A stretch of 64,000 bases of DNA from contig JBMYSW010000002.1 in the NCBI GenBank assembly GCA_049603715.1, positions 1-64,000 of the forward strand, in the 5' to 3' direction. Shown here in pieces: positions 1 through 7,910 of this stretch. Origin of the DNA: Pontibacterium sp049603715. Its GTDB lineage: Bacteria > Pseudomonadota > Gammaproteobacteria > Pseudomonadales > Balneatricaceae. The notes below the pieces were generated by a model. The model was not told the origin of the DNA. It made no database searches and saw only the letters and a list, made by a program, of their open reading frames with translations. The position numbers and the translations under genes were made by a program. Each line of letters opens with the position of its first letter. The stretch's first letter is position 1.

Positions 1-67
1 AGAGGGGCTTTTGGCCAAGCAAAAGCCTTGACTCGCCATCAAGGCGAAACGTGACTGGCAGTAAGCT

Positions 68-163
68 AAAAACCATCGCAGCTAGGCTGCCACCCATAAA
101 ACTCTCTCGTTGCCACGCGCGTAGAGTGGGAACGAGAGAAAAAACCACCGCAGCAAGGCTGCC
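68..163. repeat. Intergenic palindrome flanked by direct repeats
   Basis: A 24-25 bp imperfect direct repeat (A-run, CCATCGCAGC/CCACCGCAGC, GGCTGCC) occurs at 68-91 and 139-163. Between the copies is an inverted repeat, CTCTCGTTGCCAC at 104-116 against GTGGGAACGAGAG at 126-138, with one mismatch and a 9-nt loop. On the minus strand each GCAGC-GCTGC mini-hairpin is followed by a T-run, so the block may also terminate the leftward transcript that ends at base 175. The arms resemble GTGGGAACGAGA-type palindromic extragenic elements that I recall from many proteobacterial genomes; that link is from memory and unchecked. Confidence 0.5.
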
Positions 164-174
164 GAGAGAAAAAA

Positions 175-1101
175 CTAAAACCAAACCAAATGCAAAACCG
201 CCCTCGCCATAAGCGCAACTACAATCCCCGGCACCGCATAAACCAACACCCTTCCTACCCTCGGTGTGGCCGCCAACATAATCGCAATGCCTGGTAGGTC
301 AAAGGAGTTAATGAACAACCCCACATGCTGGTTTAGTAGCTCCGTGGTTAACAAACCTTGGTCATCCAGTTGACCAATCGGGCTAAGGGAGGCGCTGCCG
401 CCGGCGATGTACTTGGTGAGTAATGTCAGCGAAATGGCTGGGTCTATCCCTAGGCTCATTAACAAACCTTTTGAGCTGGCAATGATCATCGCCAATACAC
501 CCCAATGTTTGAGCAGTGCGACCAACAGAATAGATACCGTTAATAAGGGCAAGGTGTTGAGCACGGTTTTAAAGGCGTCGTTGCCGCTTTCGACGATAAT
601 TTGAAGCAGGTTGCGCGTTTCTTTAGGAGTAACCGCGCCTGTGGCTGGGCCGCTTTTGGCTAAGGCGGTATAGCCAGTGAGGTGGTAGGTGGCGATGGCG
701 GCGGTGATGGAGCAGGCGCTGGAGATGATGGCGGTGGTAAAGATATCGAGCCCGTAAACACCTAACGGAAAAAGTAAGTTGGCTTGTGATGACGAGAGAA
801 TAAGCACTAAGGTGGCGGCAAACACACGGTCGGCTTGGCCGGTTTGGTCCATGACTTTGAGAGTGCCGATGGGCGCGGCAAAGCTTACAAAGTTCATTTG
901 AATAAAGGCGACAAGGCTTAAGCCCGACAAACCCGTGATGCCAATGAGTCGATTTGCACCTCGTTCGAGTAGGCCTAATAAACCGAGCTTTGAGCTGATG
1001 GCCAGCAAGGTGGTCATCACGGTGATGAGGGGTAAGAGGATAAAAAAGGCTAGCTCGAAGGCGGTTTTACCCGATTGGGTAATCAGTGCTATCACTTCCA
1101 T
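175..1101 (-). CDS. Nucleoside-recognition (Gate) domain membrane protein
   Basis: This 308-residue, very hydrophobic protein has two related halves of membrane helices (about residues 10-140 and 170-308) with the small-residue pattern of the Gate/nucleoside-recognition family. That family covers SpmA/SpmB, the core of FeoB and CNT nucleoside carriers. No signal peptide or soluble domain is visible. It is the last gene of the leftward group receptor-hutX-hutZ, about 170 bp after hutZ, so it may be co-expressed with heme-iron genes. Its substrate is not known. Because FeoB uses Gate domains in its ferrous iron channel, a role in moving iron or a heme breakdown product is possible, but that is inference from neighbourhood only. 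The family call is fairly secure; the function is not. Confidence 0.7.
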   Translation of the reverse strand: MEVIALITQSGKTAFELAFFILLPLITVMTTLLAISSKLGLLGLLERGANRLIGITGLSGLSLVAFIQMNFVSFAAPIGTLKVMDQTGQADRVFAATLVLILSSSQANLLFPLGVYGLDIFTTAIISSACSITAAIATYHLTGYTALAKSGPATGAVTPKETRNLLQIIVESGNDAFKTVLNTLPLLTVSILLVALLKHWGVLAMIIASSKGLLMSLGIDPAISLTLLTKYIAGGSASLSPIGQLDDQGLLTTELLNQHVGLFINSFDLPGIAIMLAATPRVGRVLVYAVPGIVVALMARAVLHLVWF

Positions 1102-1270
1102 TTGAGTTGCCCTCGTCGATCCTAAAGTTCAAGTATACGGCTGCTAAGAAGCAGAGCACTAGCACAAACCGTTTAGGCTACGACTAAAGCGCAAGGGGGA
1201 GGGCAATTAAGTAGAAGAGGGGTGGGCAGCGTGCGCGAGGGGTACGAGCTGCCCGGGGTTAAAACTAAGG

Positions 1271-1831
1271 TTAAGCGGCAGAGGTGGCTTTGCTGCTTGG
1301 TGTATCTGTTTCGGGGCTCGTACGCTTGGTATGACCGCCGCGTAAGTGTTTGATTTCGTATCCAGATAAACCGTTACCCACAATATCAAACGCTTTGCCA
1401 AAACCTTTTACAAAGCGACCGCCCGTGGGCTGTAGTTTAAACAGCTTAAAGTCAGCCAGTTTGGCTAGGTTGTGGATACGCTCGCCATGGCGCTCGGCAA
1501 GGCAGTTAATGCCTTGTTTCCAGTCGGGCGCTTCAAATTCGATATGGGTTGCTGTGGCTTGGTAGTTTACACGCACGCGAGCAAAGAGCTCTTCGGCGCT
1601 GTCTTCGTCTTGAATAATCAGCAGCGAGGCGTGTGGATTTTCTAGCAAGTTGCTGGCGTGAATGGCAATTTCACTCAGCAATACAAACACTTGGCCATTA
1701 TCGGTGGCAAAAGGCGAGTAAGAGGCATAAGGCAAACCGTCTTTACCCGCCGTGGCCAGTTGTAGGCTTTGGCGACTGTTAATAAAGTCTAAAATTTCGG
1801 TTTGTATGCGGGCTTGAAACATTTCGCTCAT
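1271..1831 (-). CDS. hutZ: Heme utilization protein HutZ
   Basis: This 186-residue cytoplasmic protein has the split-barrel fold of the pyridoxamine-phosphate-oxidase-like superfamily. The N-terminal half (LQLATAGKDGLPYASYSPF) is typical of the family. The C-terminal stretch GRFVKGFGKAFDIVG followed by HLRGGHTK is the HutZ-type tail, where the heme-ligand histidine of Vibrio cholerae HutZ lies. HutZ proteins bind heme and are needed to use it as an iron source; heme cleavage to a bilin has been shown for the Vibrio enzyme. The gene lies 15 bp after hutX, so the two are probably co-translated. The last residues (TSPETDTPSSKATSAA) are a low-complexity extension. A hairpin without a U-tract (GGGCAGC/GCTGCCC, 1224-1254) follows the stop. 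Confidence 0.88.
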   Translation of the reverse strand: MSEMFQARIQTEILDFINSRQSLQLATAGKDGLPYASYSPFATDNGQVFVLLSEIAIHASNLLENPHASLLIIQDEDSAEELFARVRVNYQATATHIEFEAPDWKQGINCLAERHGERIHNLAKLADFKLFKLQPTGGRFVKGFGKAFDIVGNGLSGYEIKHLRGGHTKRTSPETDTPSSKATSAA

Positions 1832-1846
1832 GGTTATACCTGTTTG

Positions 1847-2251
1847 TTACAGCTGGCCACTGGCCTGAATCAGTTTAAATCGTTCGACTTGCGTGCTAAT
1901 TAGCTCGCCACTGCTATCGCGTCCTACAAAAACTTTAAATACCGAAGCGTCGTCTTTGTCTTTAAAATCAAACGCATAGCTTTGGCGGCCGCGATGCAGT
2001 TTGTCTTGAAACTGCACCTGAGTAATGGCGGCGAGTCCAATGTGCCCTTCAAAGCCGTTTTCGCCTTTAAGGTTGTAGTAACCGTGACCCATGCTTCCGG
2101 TTGGGAAGGGGCCTTTAAATTCGAATACACTGCCACCGTGCAAAATAACGGTGGTGGTTGGGCCCCACGTTGCCAGCTCTTCTAGTAAAGGTTTGGCTAA
2201 GTCGCCTGCGAGCGATAACGGCGGTGTAGCCGGTGTTGTTGCCTCATTCAT
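1847..2251 (-). CDS. hutX: Heme-trafficking protein HutX
   Basis: This 134-residue protein belongs to the ChuX/HutX family of cytosolic heme carriers that deliver heme to HutZ-type enzymes. The family core is visible as TTVILHGGSVFEFKGPFPTG and then the glycine-rich MGHGYYNLKGENGFEGHIG. The open frame starts three codons earlier at 2260, but an AGGA sits directly against that first ATG and 8 nt before the second ATG at 2251, so 2251 is the better start. hutZ follows after 15 bp, and the heme receptor lies upstream on the same strand across a 214 bp gap full of AAGGA motifs. In vibrios HutX and HutZ act as a pair, and the order here fits that. Confidence 0.88.
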   Translation of the reverse strand: MNEATTPATPPLSLAGDLAKPLLEELATWGPTTTVILHGGSVFEFKGPFPTGSMGHGYYNLKGENGFEGHIGLAAITQVQFQDKLHRGRQSYAFDFKDKDDASVFKVFVGRDSSGELISTQVERFKLIQASGQL

Positions 2252-2286
2252 GTAAATCATCCTGCTGGTGTTAACAGTAGGCGCCC

Positions 2287-2447
2287 TCCTTGGCGCAGAG
2301 TGTCCATGTCCTTGCTCCCTTTATACGCTCCTTCGTCACCCGTGTCCTTGGTGTATTCTCCTGAGGGGTGTCCTTACTCAGTCCACTTTAGGCCTCGCCA
2401 TTTGGTTTACCCTCCTTGCCACAGCGGGGCCTTCCTTAGCTTTCCTT
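2287..2447 (-). repeat. Cluster of eight AAGGA (Shine-Dalgarno-like) motifs
   Basis: Read on the minus strand, the gap between the receptor stop and hutX contains AAGGA eight times, at 2287, 2309, 2329, 2345, 2371, 2413, 2433 and 2443, plus one CAGGAGA near 2357. Several are about 20 bp apart, as in a worn minisatellite. No convincing gene lies in the gap. The leftward mRNA should cross it. Confidence 0.55.
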
Positions 2448-2465
2448 GCGATAGGGTGCTAGCCC

Positions 2466-4439
2466 TTAAAACTGGTAGGTAGCCGACAAGGTAATTTCGC
2501 GACCCGCTTCGTACAACTGTGACCATGCACGACGGTAGTATTCGTCGCTCAGGTTGTTGATGCTGGCGTTTAGGGTTAGGTTTTTAGCCGCCTGTGGCTG
2601 CCAGCTCGCGTAGATATCCGCTGTGGTGTAGTCGTCGTAAGTTTCGTCAGTTGAGCGGTTTTGCTCTTCTGCGTGAGTAAGACGTAGGCCAGCAGTGACA
2701 CCTTGCTCAGCAAAGCGGGTGTTTAGGTCAGCCGTCCAAGTATCAGCTGGGATGTTGTTTAGGGCATCGCCAGTGGTGTCGTCTGAACCACGGGTTTGGC
2801 CATAAGCTAACTTAAGCTGAGTATCTTGATGGTTAAAGGCAGTGCTTAGCTCAAAGCCGCGCAAGGTCGCTTTATCAACGTTGCTCCAGTAAGTCGTACC
2901 TGGGAAGGGTGATGTTGTAACCGTTTGCTCAATAAAGTCGTCGACGTGGTTTTCAAAGGCAGCAAAGTTAACCGACCACTGATCGTTGACTTGGTAGTTA
3001 GAGATAAACTCGGTGTTGTGCGAGGTTTCGGCCTTTAGGTTCGGGTCTGACACAAAGGTGTTACACATGCCCACACCCATACAAAAGTGGGTACCTGTGC
3101 TGTAAAGCTCTTCGGCAGTTGGCGCACGAAACGCGACGTCGTGGCGCAAAATCAGTTCTAGGTCGTCGTTTGCTTGCCATACCAAGGCAAGAGACGGTGA
3201 CAATGCGTTGTCAGAGCGGCTGCTGTCTAGGTTGTTGGCCGTGGTGCCAAAGTAGTCAAAACGCGCGCCCATTTCTAGGTTTAGGCTGTCGTTAATTGGC
3301 ACAATCGACTGACCAAACGCGCCCCAAACCTGAATGTCGGCATCGGGTGGTGTTGGGCGATTGGTGCCACCACGGGTTGCGCTAAACTCGCTGTAGGTGC
3401 CATCGATACCGTAAAACAAGTCAAAGGCGTCAAAGCGCGATAGGTTATTTACGTTTAGGCTGTAGCTGTCTTTTTGTGTGGTGTCGGCACGGCCGTCGCT
3501 TACTCGGGTTTCGTCGATATCAACTCGGTTCCAAGACACCATGACTTGTGCGTCAACCAAATCTGATTCGCTATCGATGCGGTAATCAGCAGCGGCGCTG
3601 CTGTTTACTTGGTCTTTTTCAATTTGAAAAACGCTAGAGCCGTTGACGTTAGATGAGCCGTTAGATGGCACGTAACCCTCTACGCTGCCATGGCGAACAT
3701 TCAGTGCAATTGATTGGCTTTCGTCGAGTTGCCACTCGGCTTTACCCAAAAAGCCTTGGTCTTGTGAGGCTGAGTTTTCGAGCGTTGAGCCATCGCCTAA
3801 GGTGATGTTGTTGCTGTCGCGGTAATAACCGCTGATGAGCCAGTCGACTTGGTCACCACGGCCAGCCAAAATCGCAGTGGAGGCGCTTTGGTCGTTGTTA
3901 AAATTAAAGCCTGTTTTTACTTTTCCGCCCAGGGTTTGGCCAGCTTCGAGTACGTCGCTGGCGTCAACTGTGGTTTGTGCAACCACACCCCCGAGTGCAC
4001 CTGAGCCCCAAAGGGTACTGGCTGGGCCTTTCACCACTTCAACCGATTTAAGTAGTAGCGGGTCTAAGAAGTAGCTTGGGCGGTGGCCCGATTGAAAGTC
4101 TTGGCGCACGCCGTCAACGGTTTGTAGTACGCGGTTGTCGCCCATACCGCGAATGTTGACGCTTTGGTAACCCGGACGTGAACCGCCCTGAATCAAAATG
4201 TTGGGTTGGTTCGCCAAAATTTCGGCGGTTGATTGCGGTGCAAAGGTTTCGATTTCGTCTTGCTCAATCACCGTGACTTGGCGCGATACTTCGCTGGCGT
4301 CTTGTGACATACGGGTGGCGTTTACCACGACTTTATCAACTTCATAAAGTGCGTCGGTGTTATTTGCTTCGTTGGTATCGGCTTGAGCTTGAAGTGCGAC
4401 AAGGGCACTAATCATCATCGCTAAAGGTGTGGGTTTCAT
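2466..4439 (-). CDS. TonB-dependent heme/hemoglobin receptor
   Basis: This 657-residue outer-membrane receptor has a signal peptide (MKPTPLAMMISALVALQAQA), then a TonB-box-like stretch (VDKVVVNATR) and the plug domain (RGMGDNRVLQTVDGVRQ, EVVKGPASTLWGSGALGG). The beta-barrel ends in the sorting signal SATYQF. The heme-receptor signature is present: FRAPTAEELY near residue 437, a histidine shortly after (GTHFCMG), then the DPNLKAET element. Family work places heme-ligand histidines in this FRAP-NPNL segment. Two cysteines close to that histidine could form a loop disulfide. It imports heme using energy from TonB-ExbB-ExbD, encoded divergently, and the periplasmic heme passes to the ABC importer. 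A Fur box 186 bp upstream predicts iron repression. It is probably HutA/HuvA-like; the exact ligand (free heme or hemoglobin) cannot be told. Confidence 0.92.
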   Translation of the reverse strand: MKPTPLAMMISALVALQAQADTNEANNTDALYEVDKVVVNATRMSQDASEVSRQVTVIEQDEIETFAPQSTAEILANQPNILIQGGSRPGYQSVNIRGMGDNRVLQTVDGVRQDFQSGHRPSYFLDPLLLKSVEVVKGPASTLWGSGALGGVVAQTTVDASDVLEAGQTLGGKVKTGFNFNNDQSASTAILAGRGDQVDWLISGYYRDSNNITLGDGSTLENSASQDQGFLGKAEWQLDESQSIALNVRHGSVEGYVPSNGSSNVNGSSVFQIEKDQVNSSAAADYRIDSESDLVDAQVMVSWNRVDIDETRVSDGRADTTQKDSYSLNVNNLSRFDAFDLFYGIDGTYSEFSATRGGTNRPTPPDADIQVWGAFGQSIVPINDSLNLEMGARFDYFGTTANNLDSSRSDNALSPSLALVWQANDDLELILRHDVAFRAPTAEELYSTGTHFCMGVGMCNTFVSDPNLKAETSHNTEFISNYQVNDQWSVNFAAFENHVDDFIEQTVTTSPFPGTTYWSNVDKATLRGFELSTAFNHQDTQLKLAYGQTRGSDDTTGDALNNIPADTWTADLNTRFAEQGVTAGLRLTHAEEQNRSTDETYDDYTTADIYASWQPQAAKNLTLNASINNLSDEYYRRAWSQLYEAGREITLSATYQF

Positions 4440-4624
4440 TCGGTTACCTAACTAAAACACTTAATAAGGTTGTCCATAAAATATCTATCGGGCGACCCCA
4501 TCCCTTGGGGGCCTTGGCGGTTCAAACATCAGGCCGTGGCAGGCGAATCGGTCGCGTGTGTGCAAAGCAAATTGATCCCTGCGCTGATGTCTTTTTTACG
4601 CTATCAGCTAAAAATCTAAATGTA

Positions 4625-4643
4625 AATGATAATAATTATCATT
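4625..4643. promoter_or_regulatory. Fur box between receptor and tonB operons
   Basis: AATGATAATAATTATCATT is a perfect 9-1-9 palindrome that closely matches the Fur consensus GATAATGATAATCATTATC. It lies midway in the divergent gap 4440-4900, 186 bp from the receptor start. One Fur site could therefore repress both arms of the heme island. The rest of this gap shows no gene. Confidence 0.85.
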
Positions 4644-4671
4644 GTGTTTTATTGGGGCGATCGGTTAAAAT
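4642..4671 (+). promoter_or_regulatory. Putative tonB operon promoter
   Basis: A -35-like TTGTGT (4642-4647) and a -10 TAAAAT (4666-4671) are 18 bp apart, and the -35 touches the Fur box. This layout fits iron-dependent repression by occlusion. It implies a leader of more than 200 nt before tonB. Confidence 0.45.
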
Positions 4672-4900
4672 GAGCCTCAGATAAGACATTCACTTAAGCC
4701 CCTAATTGGGGTGTTTTGGTCGTTGGTTGTGACGGGTTTTAGCACCAAAGCGTCGCAAAAAACGCCATAGCGAAGTGAAGGGTAATAACGACTTTTTGAA
4801 AAATATCATACGCCTAAAGCTCACTTTTTAGTCCAGTTTGAATATGGCTGAGAGGTGGTTTGGGCGCAGGTTTAGATGTAAGAACGGGGGCCAAAAAGTG

Positions 4901-5860
4901 ATGAGGCGGAAGACGCTAGGCGTTGCAATATGGCGCTGTGCCGCGGTTGCGGGCCTATGGGCGAGCCAACAATGGGTAATGGCGAGCCTACCCACGAGTG
5001 AAGGGCGAGTGCTTGCACCCGCTGCGCAAACCACATCGGTCACAGTCAATTTTGTGACGGTGAGCCAGAGTGCGAAGGCACCTCAAAAACCGCAAGAGCC
5101 ATTGCAAGAGCTGTCACAGAAACCTTCGCCAGTGACACCGAATACACCGGTGCCAGAAGCGACGCCAGAACCCCAACCAGTCGTCGCTGAAGCAGCACCT
5201 CCACAGAAGGTAGCTCCAGAAACACTGCAAAAAAGTGCACCCGTCATTGAAAAAACTTTACCCAAGCCAGTGGCGGCTAAAGTGCCAAAACCTGTCGCCG
5301 AGGCAAAGGTTAAAAAAGAGCAGCCTAAGGTGGCCGAGGTAAAAACGCCGGCTAAACTTGAGCCAGTTGCACAGCAACCATCAAAGCCTTTAGCGCAACC
5401 ATCAAAACCTTTAGCGCAGCCGTTACCTAAACTTGCTTCGAAGCAAGAAGTCGCAGAAGCACAAGTCGCTGCCAATGACGCATCGCAAGCGGCACCCGCT
5501 CAGCCCACCACAGCAACAGTTGCCAAGGTAGAGACAGAAGCGAGCACGGCAGCAACCGCCACACCAGCGCAAAGTAAGCCGGTTTGGGTTTCTAAGCCGA
5601 CCTTTGCCCGCCAGCCAAAAGCGCCACGTTACCCTAAGCTCGCCCGTAAGCGCGGCCAAGAAGGCACTGTTTGGTTGGATGTTTGGTTAGACGAACAAGG
5701 ACAACAAGCGCGTTTAGAAGTCGCGCAAAGCTCGGGCCTGGACATGCTCGACCAATCTGCCCTTAAGGCAGTGTCTAAATGGCGATTTAAGCCACTTAAA
5801 CAAAATGGCGTTGCAATGGCGTCGCGGGTACGGATTCCCGTTGAGTTTTCGCTGCGCTAG
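4901..5860 (+). CDS. tonB: TonB energy-transducing protein
   Basis: This protein spans the periplasm and carries proton-motive energy from ExbB-ExbD to the heme receptor. After a short N-terminal hydrophobic segment comes a long Pro/Lys/Glu/Val-rich spacer (about residues 55-220). The TonB C-terminal domain follows, with APRYPKLARKRGQEGTVWL, an SSGLDMLDQSALKAV helix and WRFKPLK. The frame is open from a TTG at 4838. I prefer the ATG at 4901 because the charged MRRK and the hydrophobic stretch begin there; that gives 319 residues, but the ribosome site is weak and 4844 remains possible. The membrane segment contains an arginine and lacks the usual serine and histidine of TonB signal anchors. 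exbB follows 44 bp later. Confidence 0.85.
   Translation: MRRKTLGVAIWRCAAVAGLWASQQWVMASLPTSEGRVLAPAAQTTSVTVNFVTVSQSAKAPQKPQEPLQELSQKPSPVTPNTPVPEATPEPQPVVAEAAPPQKVAPETLQKSAPVIEKTLPKPVAAKVPKPVAEAKVKKEQPKVAEVKTPAKLEPVAQQPSKPLAQPSKPLAQPLPKLASKQEVAEAQVAANDASQAAPAQPTTATVAKVETEASTAATATPAQSKPVWVSKPTFARQPKAPRYPKLARKRGQEGTVWLDVWLDEQGQQARLEVAQSSGLDMLDQSALKAVSKWRFKPLKQNGVAMASRVRIPVEFSLR
5375..5416 (+). repeat. Tandem 21-bp repeat inside tonB
   Basis: Two adjacent in-frame 21-bp units at 5375-5395 and 5396-5416 differ at two positions and encode QPSKPLA twice. A third, degraded unit follows. Such repeats can change the length of the TonB spacer by slippage. Confidence 0.75.
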
Positions 5861-5904
5861 GGCCTTGGCCTTTTGCTAATCAATTTTAATGTGTGAATAG
5901 ATAA

Positions 5905-6483
5905 ATGAATTTAATAGAACTGAGCCAAACCCACTTCGGCCCCTTGGCGTTACCCCTGTTGGCATGTGCCTTATTAGCCGGACTGATTTTAATCGAACGT
6001 TTTGTCCTTTTGTTGGTGAATACCCTGCGAGGCCAAACCTGCAAAAAAGCCATGACGGTATTACAAACACATCAAGAAGACAGCGAAACCGTTCGCGCCC
6101 AAGTGGCCGAAATGTGGTTGGTAACGCAACAGCGCTCATTGCTCAGTGGTGTTCGTTTGCTGCACATCGTTGCGTTAGTCGCGCCCTTGTTGGGGCTATT
6201 GGGTACGGTGCTTGGGTTGATTCAGGTCTTTGATGCCTTGGGTGAACACACAGGCCCCATTAACCCTGCGCTCTTGGCCGAAGGCTTAGGTGTAGCCATG
6301 AAAACAACTGCCGCTGGTTTGGTGATTGCGGTTCCGGCGCTGGTGGGTGTCCATGGTTTTCAGCTGTGGGCCGACCATTTAATTGCCGAAGCACAAACGC
6401 AATTAAACGCGGCCAACTTGCAGTTGCAAGGCGTGGCGGTTAGCCCTTTGGCGGCACCGCAGTCCAAGGGGTTTGCGGCATGA
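5905..6483 (+). CDS. exbB: ExbB proton-channel subunit
   Basis: This 192-residue inner-membrane protein of the ExbB/TolQ/MotA family has three membrane segments: residues about 15-37, 80-103 and 130-152. The family signature APLLGLLGTVLGLIQVFDAL lies near residue 93, followed by GLGVAMKTTAAGLVIAVPAL. With ExbD it forms the proton channel that energizes TonB. The stop overlaps the exbD start (ATGA), which indicates translational coupling. It lies between tonB and exbD as in the Vibrio tonB1 heme locus. The ribosome-binding site before the ATG is weak. Confidence 0.93.
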   Translation: MNLIELSQTHFGPLALPLLACALLAGLILIERFVLLLVNTLRGQTCKKAMTVLQTHQEDSETVRAQVAEMWLVTQQRSLLSGVRLLHIVALVAPLLGLLGTVLGLIQVFDALGEHTGPINPALLAEGLGVAMKTTAAGLVIAVPALVGVHGFQLWADHLIAEAQTQLNAANLQLQGVAVSPLAAPQSKGFAA

Positions 6484-6899
6484 TAAAAGCTCCACCTAAG
6501 GCGAATATATCCAGCGCCCTCGAGCTAACACCGCTGATCGACATTGTTTTTATTGTGGTGGTGTTTCTGTTGCTCACCGCCAACGCTCGGTTGTTGTCGG
6601 TACCGGTAGATATTCCTGCCAGCGATGATGGGGTGGCAACGGTCGCCAGTCCAGAGCATGTGATTAGTGTGGCGATTAAAGAAACATCGCCCCGTTTTGC
6701 CATTGGCGAAACTCGCTATGATGATTGGGCGCAACTAAAGGCCGCGATTGTGACGGAGGTGGCGCAACATTCAGACTACCGATTGTTGATTGCGTCTGAC
6801 CGCCTTGCCCCTGCTGAAGATTTGATTCAACTGCTGGCATTTTTAAATGCTCAGCACATTACTAATACACATATTTTGATGGAAGAAGTGACCCCATGA
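6480..6899 (+). CDS. exbD: ExbD proton-channel subunit
   Basis: This 139-residue single-pass protein has a short cytoplasmic start and then LTPLIDIVFIVVVFLLLTA, in which the aspartate is the conserved proton-carrying residue of ExbD/TolR. A periplasmic domain of about 95 residues follows, with the ADRLAPAEDLIQ-like region (here SDRLAPAEDLIQLL). It works with ExbB to drive TonB. It overlaps exbB upstream (ATGA) and the heme-binding-protein gene downstream (ATGA), so the three are tightly coupled in translation. Confidence 0.93.
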   Translation: MIKAPPKANISSALELTPLIDIVFIVVVFLLLTANARLLSVPVDIPASDDGVATVASPEHVISVAIKETSPRFAIGETRYDDWAQLKAAIVTEVAQHSDYRLLIASDRLAPAEDLIQLLAFLNAQHITNTHILMEEVTP

Positions 6900-7804
6900 G
6901 TGCGTTGATTTTAGCCGCTGTGCATACTCGTCCGAGTCAGGCCCTATTGCGTCGATTTAGCTTTTTTACCTTTGTGAATATAGCGCTGTTTTTGGTGCTG
7001 CCTTACACCGCTTTCGCCCACGAGCAAACGGTGCGAATTATCAGCACTGATGCAGGTGCGACGGAGCTGTTAACCTCCTTGGGTATGGAAGATCACCTTG
7101 TAGGCGTTGATGTAACCAGCCATTTGCCTGAACACCTAAGCCACGTGGCCAACATTGGCTACCATCGCAATTTGTCTGCCGAGGGTTTACTCAGCCTAGA
7201 ACCGACCTTGGTGGTGGGCAGCGAGCACATTGGTCCGCCAGCGGTGTTAACGGCGCTAAACGAAGCCAAAGTACCACTGGTGCAAATGCCAGGGGCACAA
7301 ACTACTGATCAGCTGCGAGATAATATTCGCCAGTTGGCCGAAGCCCTAGGCGAGTCGAGCCAAGGTGAGGCTTTGGTACAAGAGCTATCGCAAGCTTGGA
7401 TGCTGGTGGAGCCGCTCCCTAATGACCGCTTTGCTTTTTTATTATCCATGGATGACAACAAACTTCGCTTAGCTGGCGAAGGTACTTCGGGCGATGCCTT
7501 TATTGGTTTGCTCAAGGGGCAAAACGTTGGCCAGTTTAAAAACTACCGCACTGTATCAGCTGAGTCGCTGCTAGAGCTGGCACCTACTGTCATCCTAGTA
7601 GCGGGCCGTCAGCAGGCTACCGCAGTATCACAGTTGTTGGCAGCCAACCCAGTATTGGCGCATACGCCGGCAGGTCAGTCTCATCGCATTGTCGCCGTTA
7701 ATGGTGCGACTCTTGTGGCAGGTTTAAGTGTTGCTGCGGTGGGTGAGGCTGTTCGCGTCGTCGAGCAACTCGCAGGTCATCCGTTAGCACCGGCTAACCC
7801 TTAA
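6896..7804 (+). CDS. hmuT: Periplasmic heme-binding protein (HutB/HmuT)
   Basis: This 302-residue solute-binding protein of the class III (BtuF/HmuT) fold collects heme after the outer-membrane receptor. An N-terminal signal segment ends near AFA-HEQT at about residue 41. The mature part starts VRIISTDAGATELLTSLGMEDHLVGVD, followed by IGYHRNLSAEGLLSLEPTLVVGSEHIGP, which is typical of hemin-binding proteins and holds the tyrosine region used as a heme ligand. A long helix links the two lobes. The gene overlaps exbD by 4 bp and is followed by the permease after a 106 bp gap that carries 21-bp repeats. It is equivalent to hutB in Vibrio. Confidence 0.92.
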   Translation: MSALILAAVHTRPSQALLRRFSFFTFVNIALFLVLPYTAFAHEQTVRIISTDAGATELLTSLGMEDHLVGVDVTSHLPEHLSHVANIGYHRNLSAEGLLSLEPTLVVGSEHIGPPAVLTALNEAKVPLVQMPGAQTTDQLRDNIRQLAEALGESSQGEALVQELSQAWMLVEPLPNDRFAFLLSMDDNKLRLAGEGTSGDAFIGLLKGQNVGQFKNYRTVSAESLLELAPTVILVAGRQQATAVSQLLAANPVLAHTPAGQSHRIVAVNGATLVAGLSVAAVGEAVRVVEQLAGHPLAPANP

Positions 7805-7832
7805 GGCTTGGCACGTAACAACGGGTCACAGA

Positions 7833-7910
7833 AAGTCATTAACGAGTAATAGTGAGCCATTAACGGGTAACAGTAAGTCATTAACGAGTAATAGTAAGCC
7901 ATTAACGAGG
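7833..7910 (+). repeat. 21-bp tandem repeats just before the heme permease
   Basis: Three full units (7833-7853, 7854-7874, 7875-7895) and a 15-bp partial unit (7896-7910) share the core CATTAACGRGTAAYAGT. Units 1 and 3 are identical. The partial unit ends in CGAGG and touches the ATG at 7911, so the array supplies or spaces the ribosome-binding site of the permease. The repeats contain stop codons and are not coding. Confidence 0.85.

Noticed and set aside
5083..5475. A 130-codon reverse frame inside tonB
   Set aside because: It is the mirror of the Pro/Lys/Glu repeat region of TonB, giving Gly/Cys/Phe low-complexity sequence.
7833..7910. Short direct repeats considered as a CRISPR array
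   Set aside because: Units are contiguous with no spacers and no cas genes are nearby; they are simple tandem repeats.
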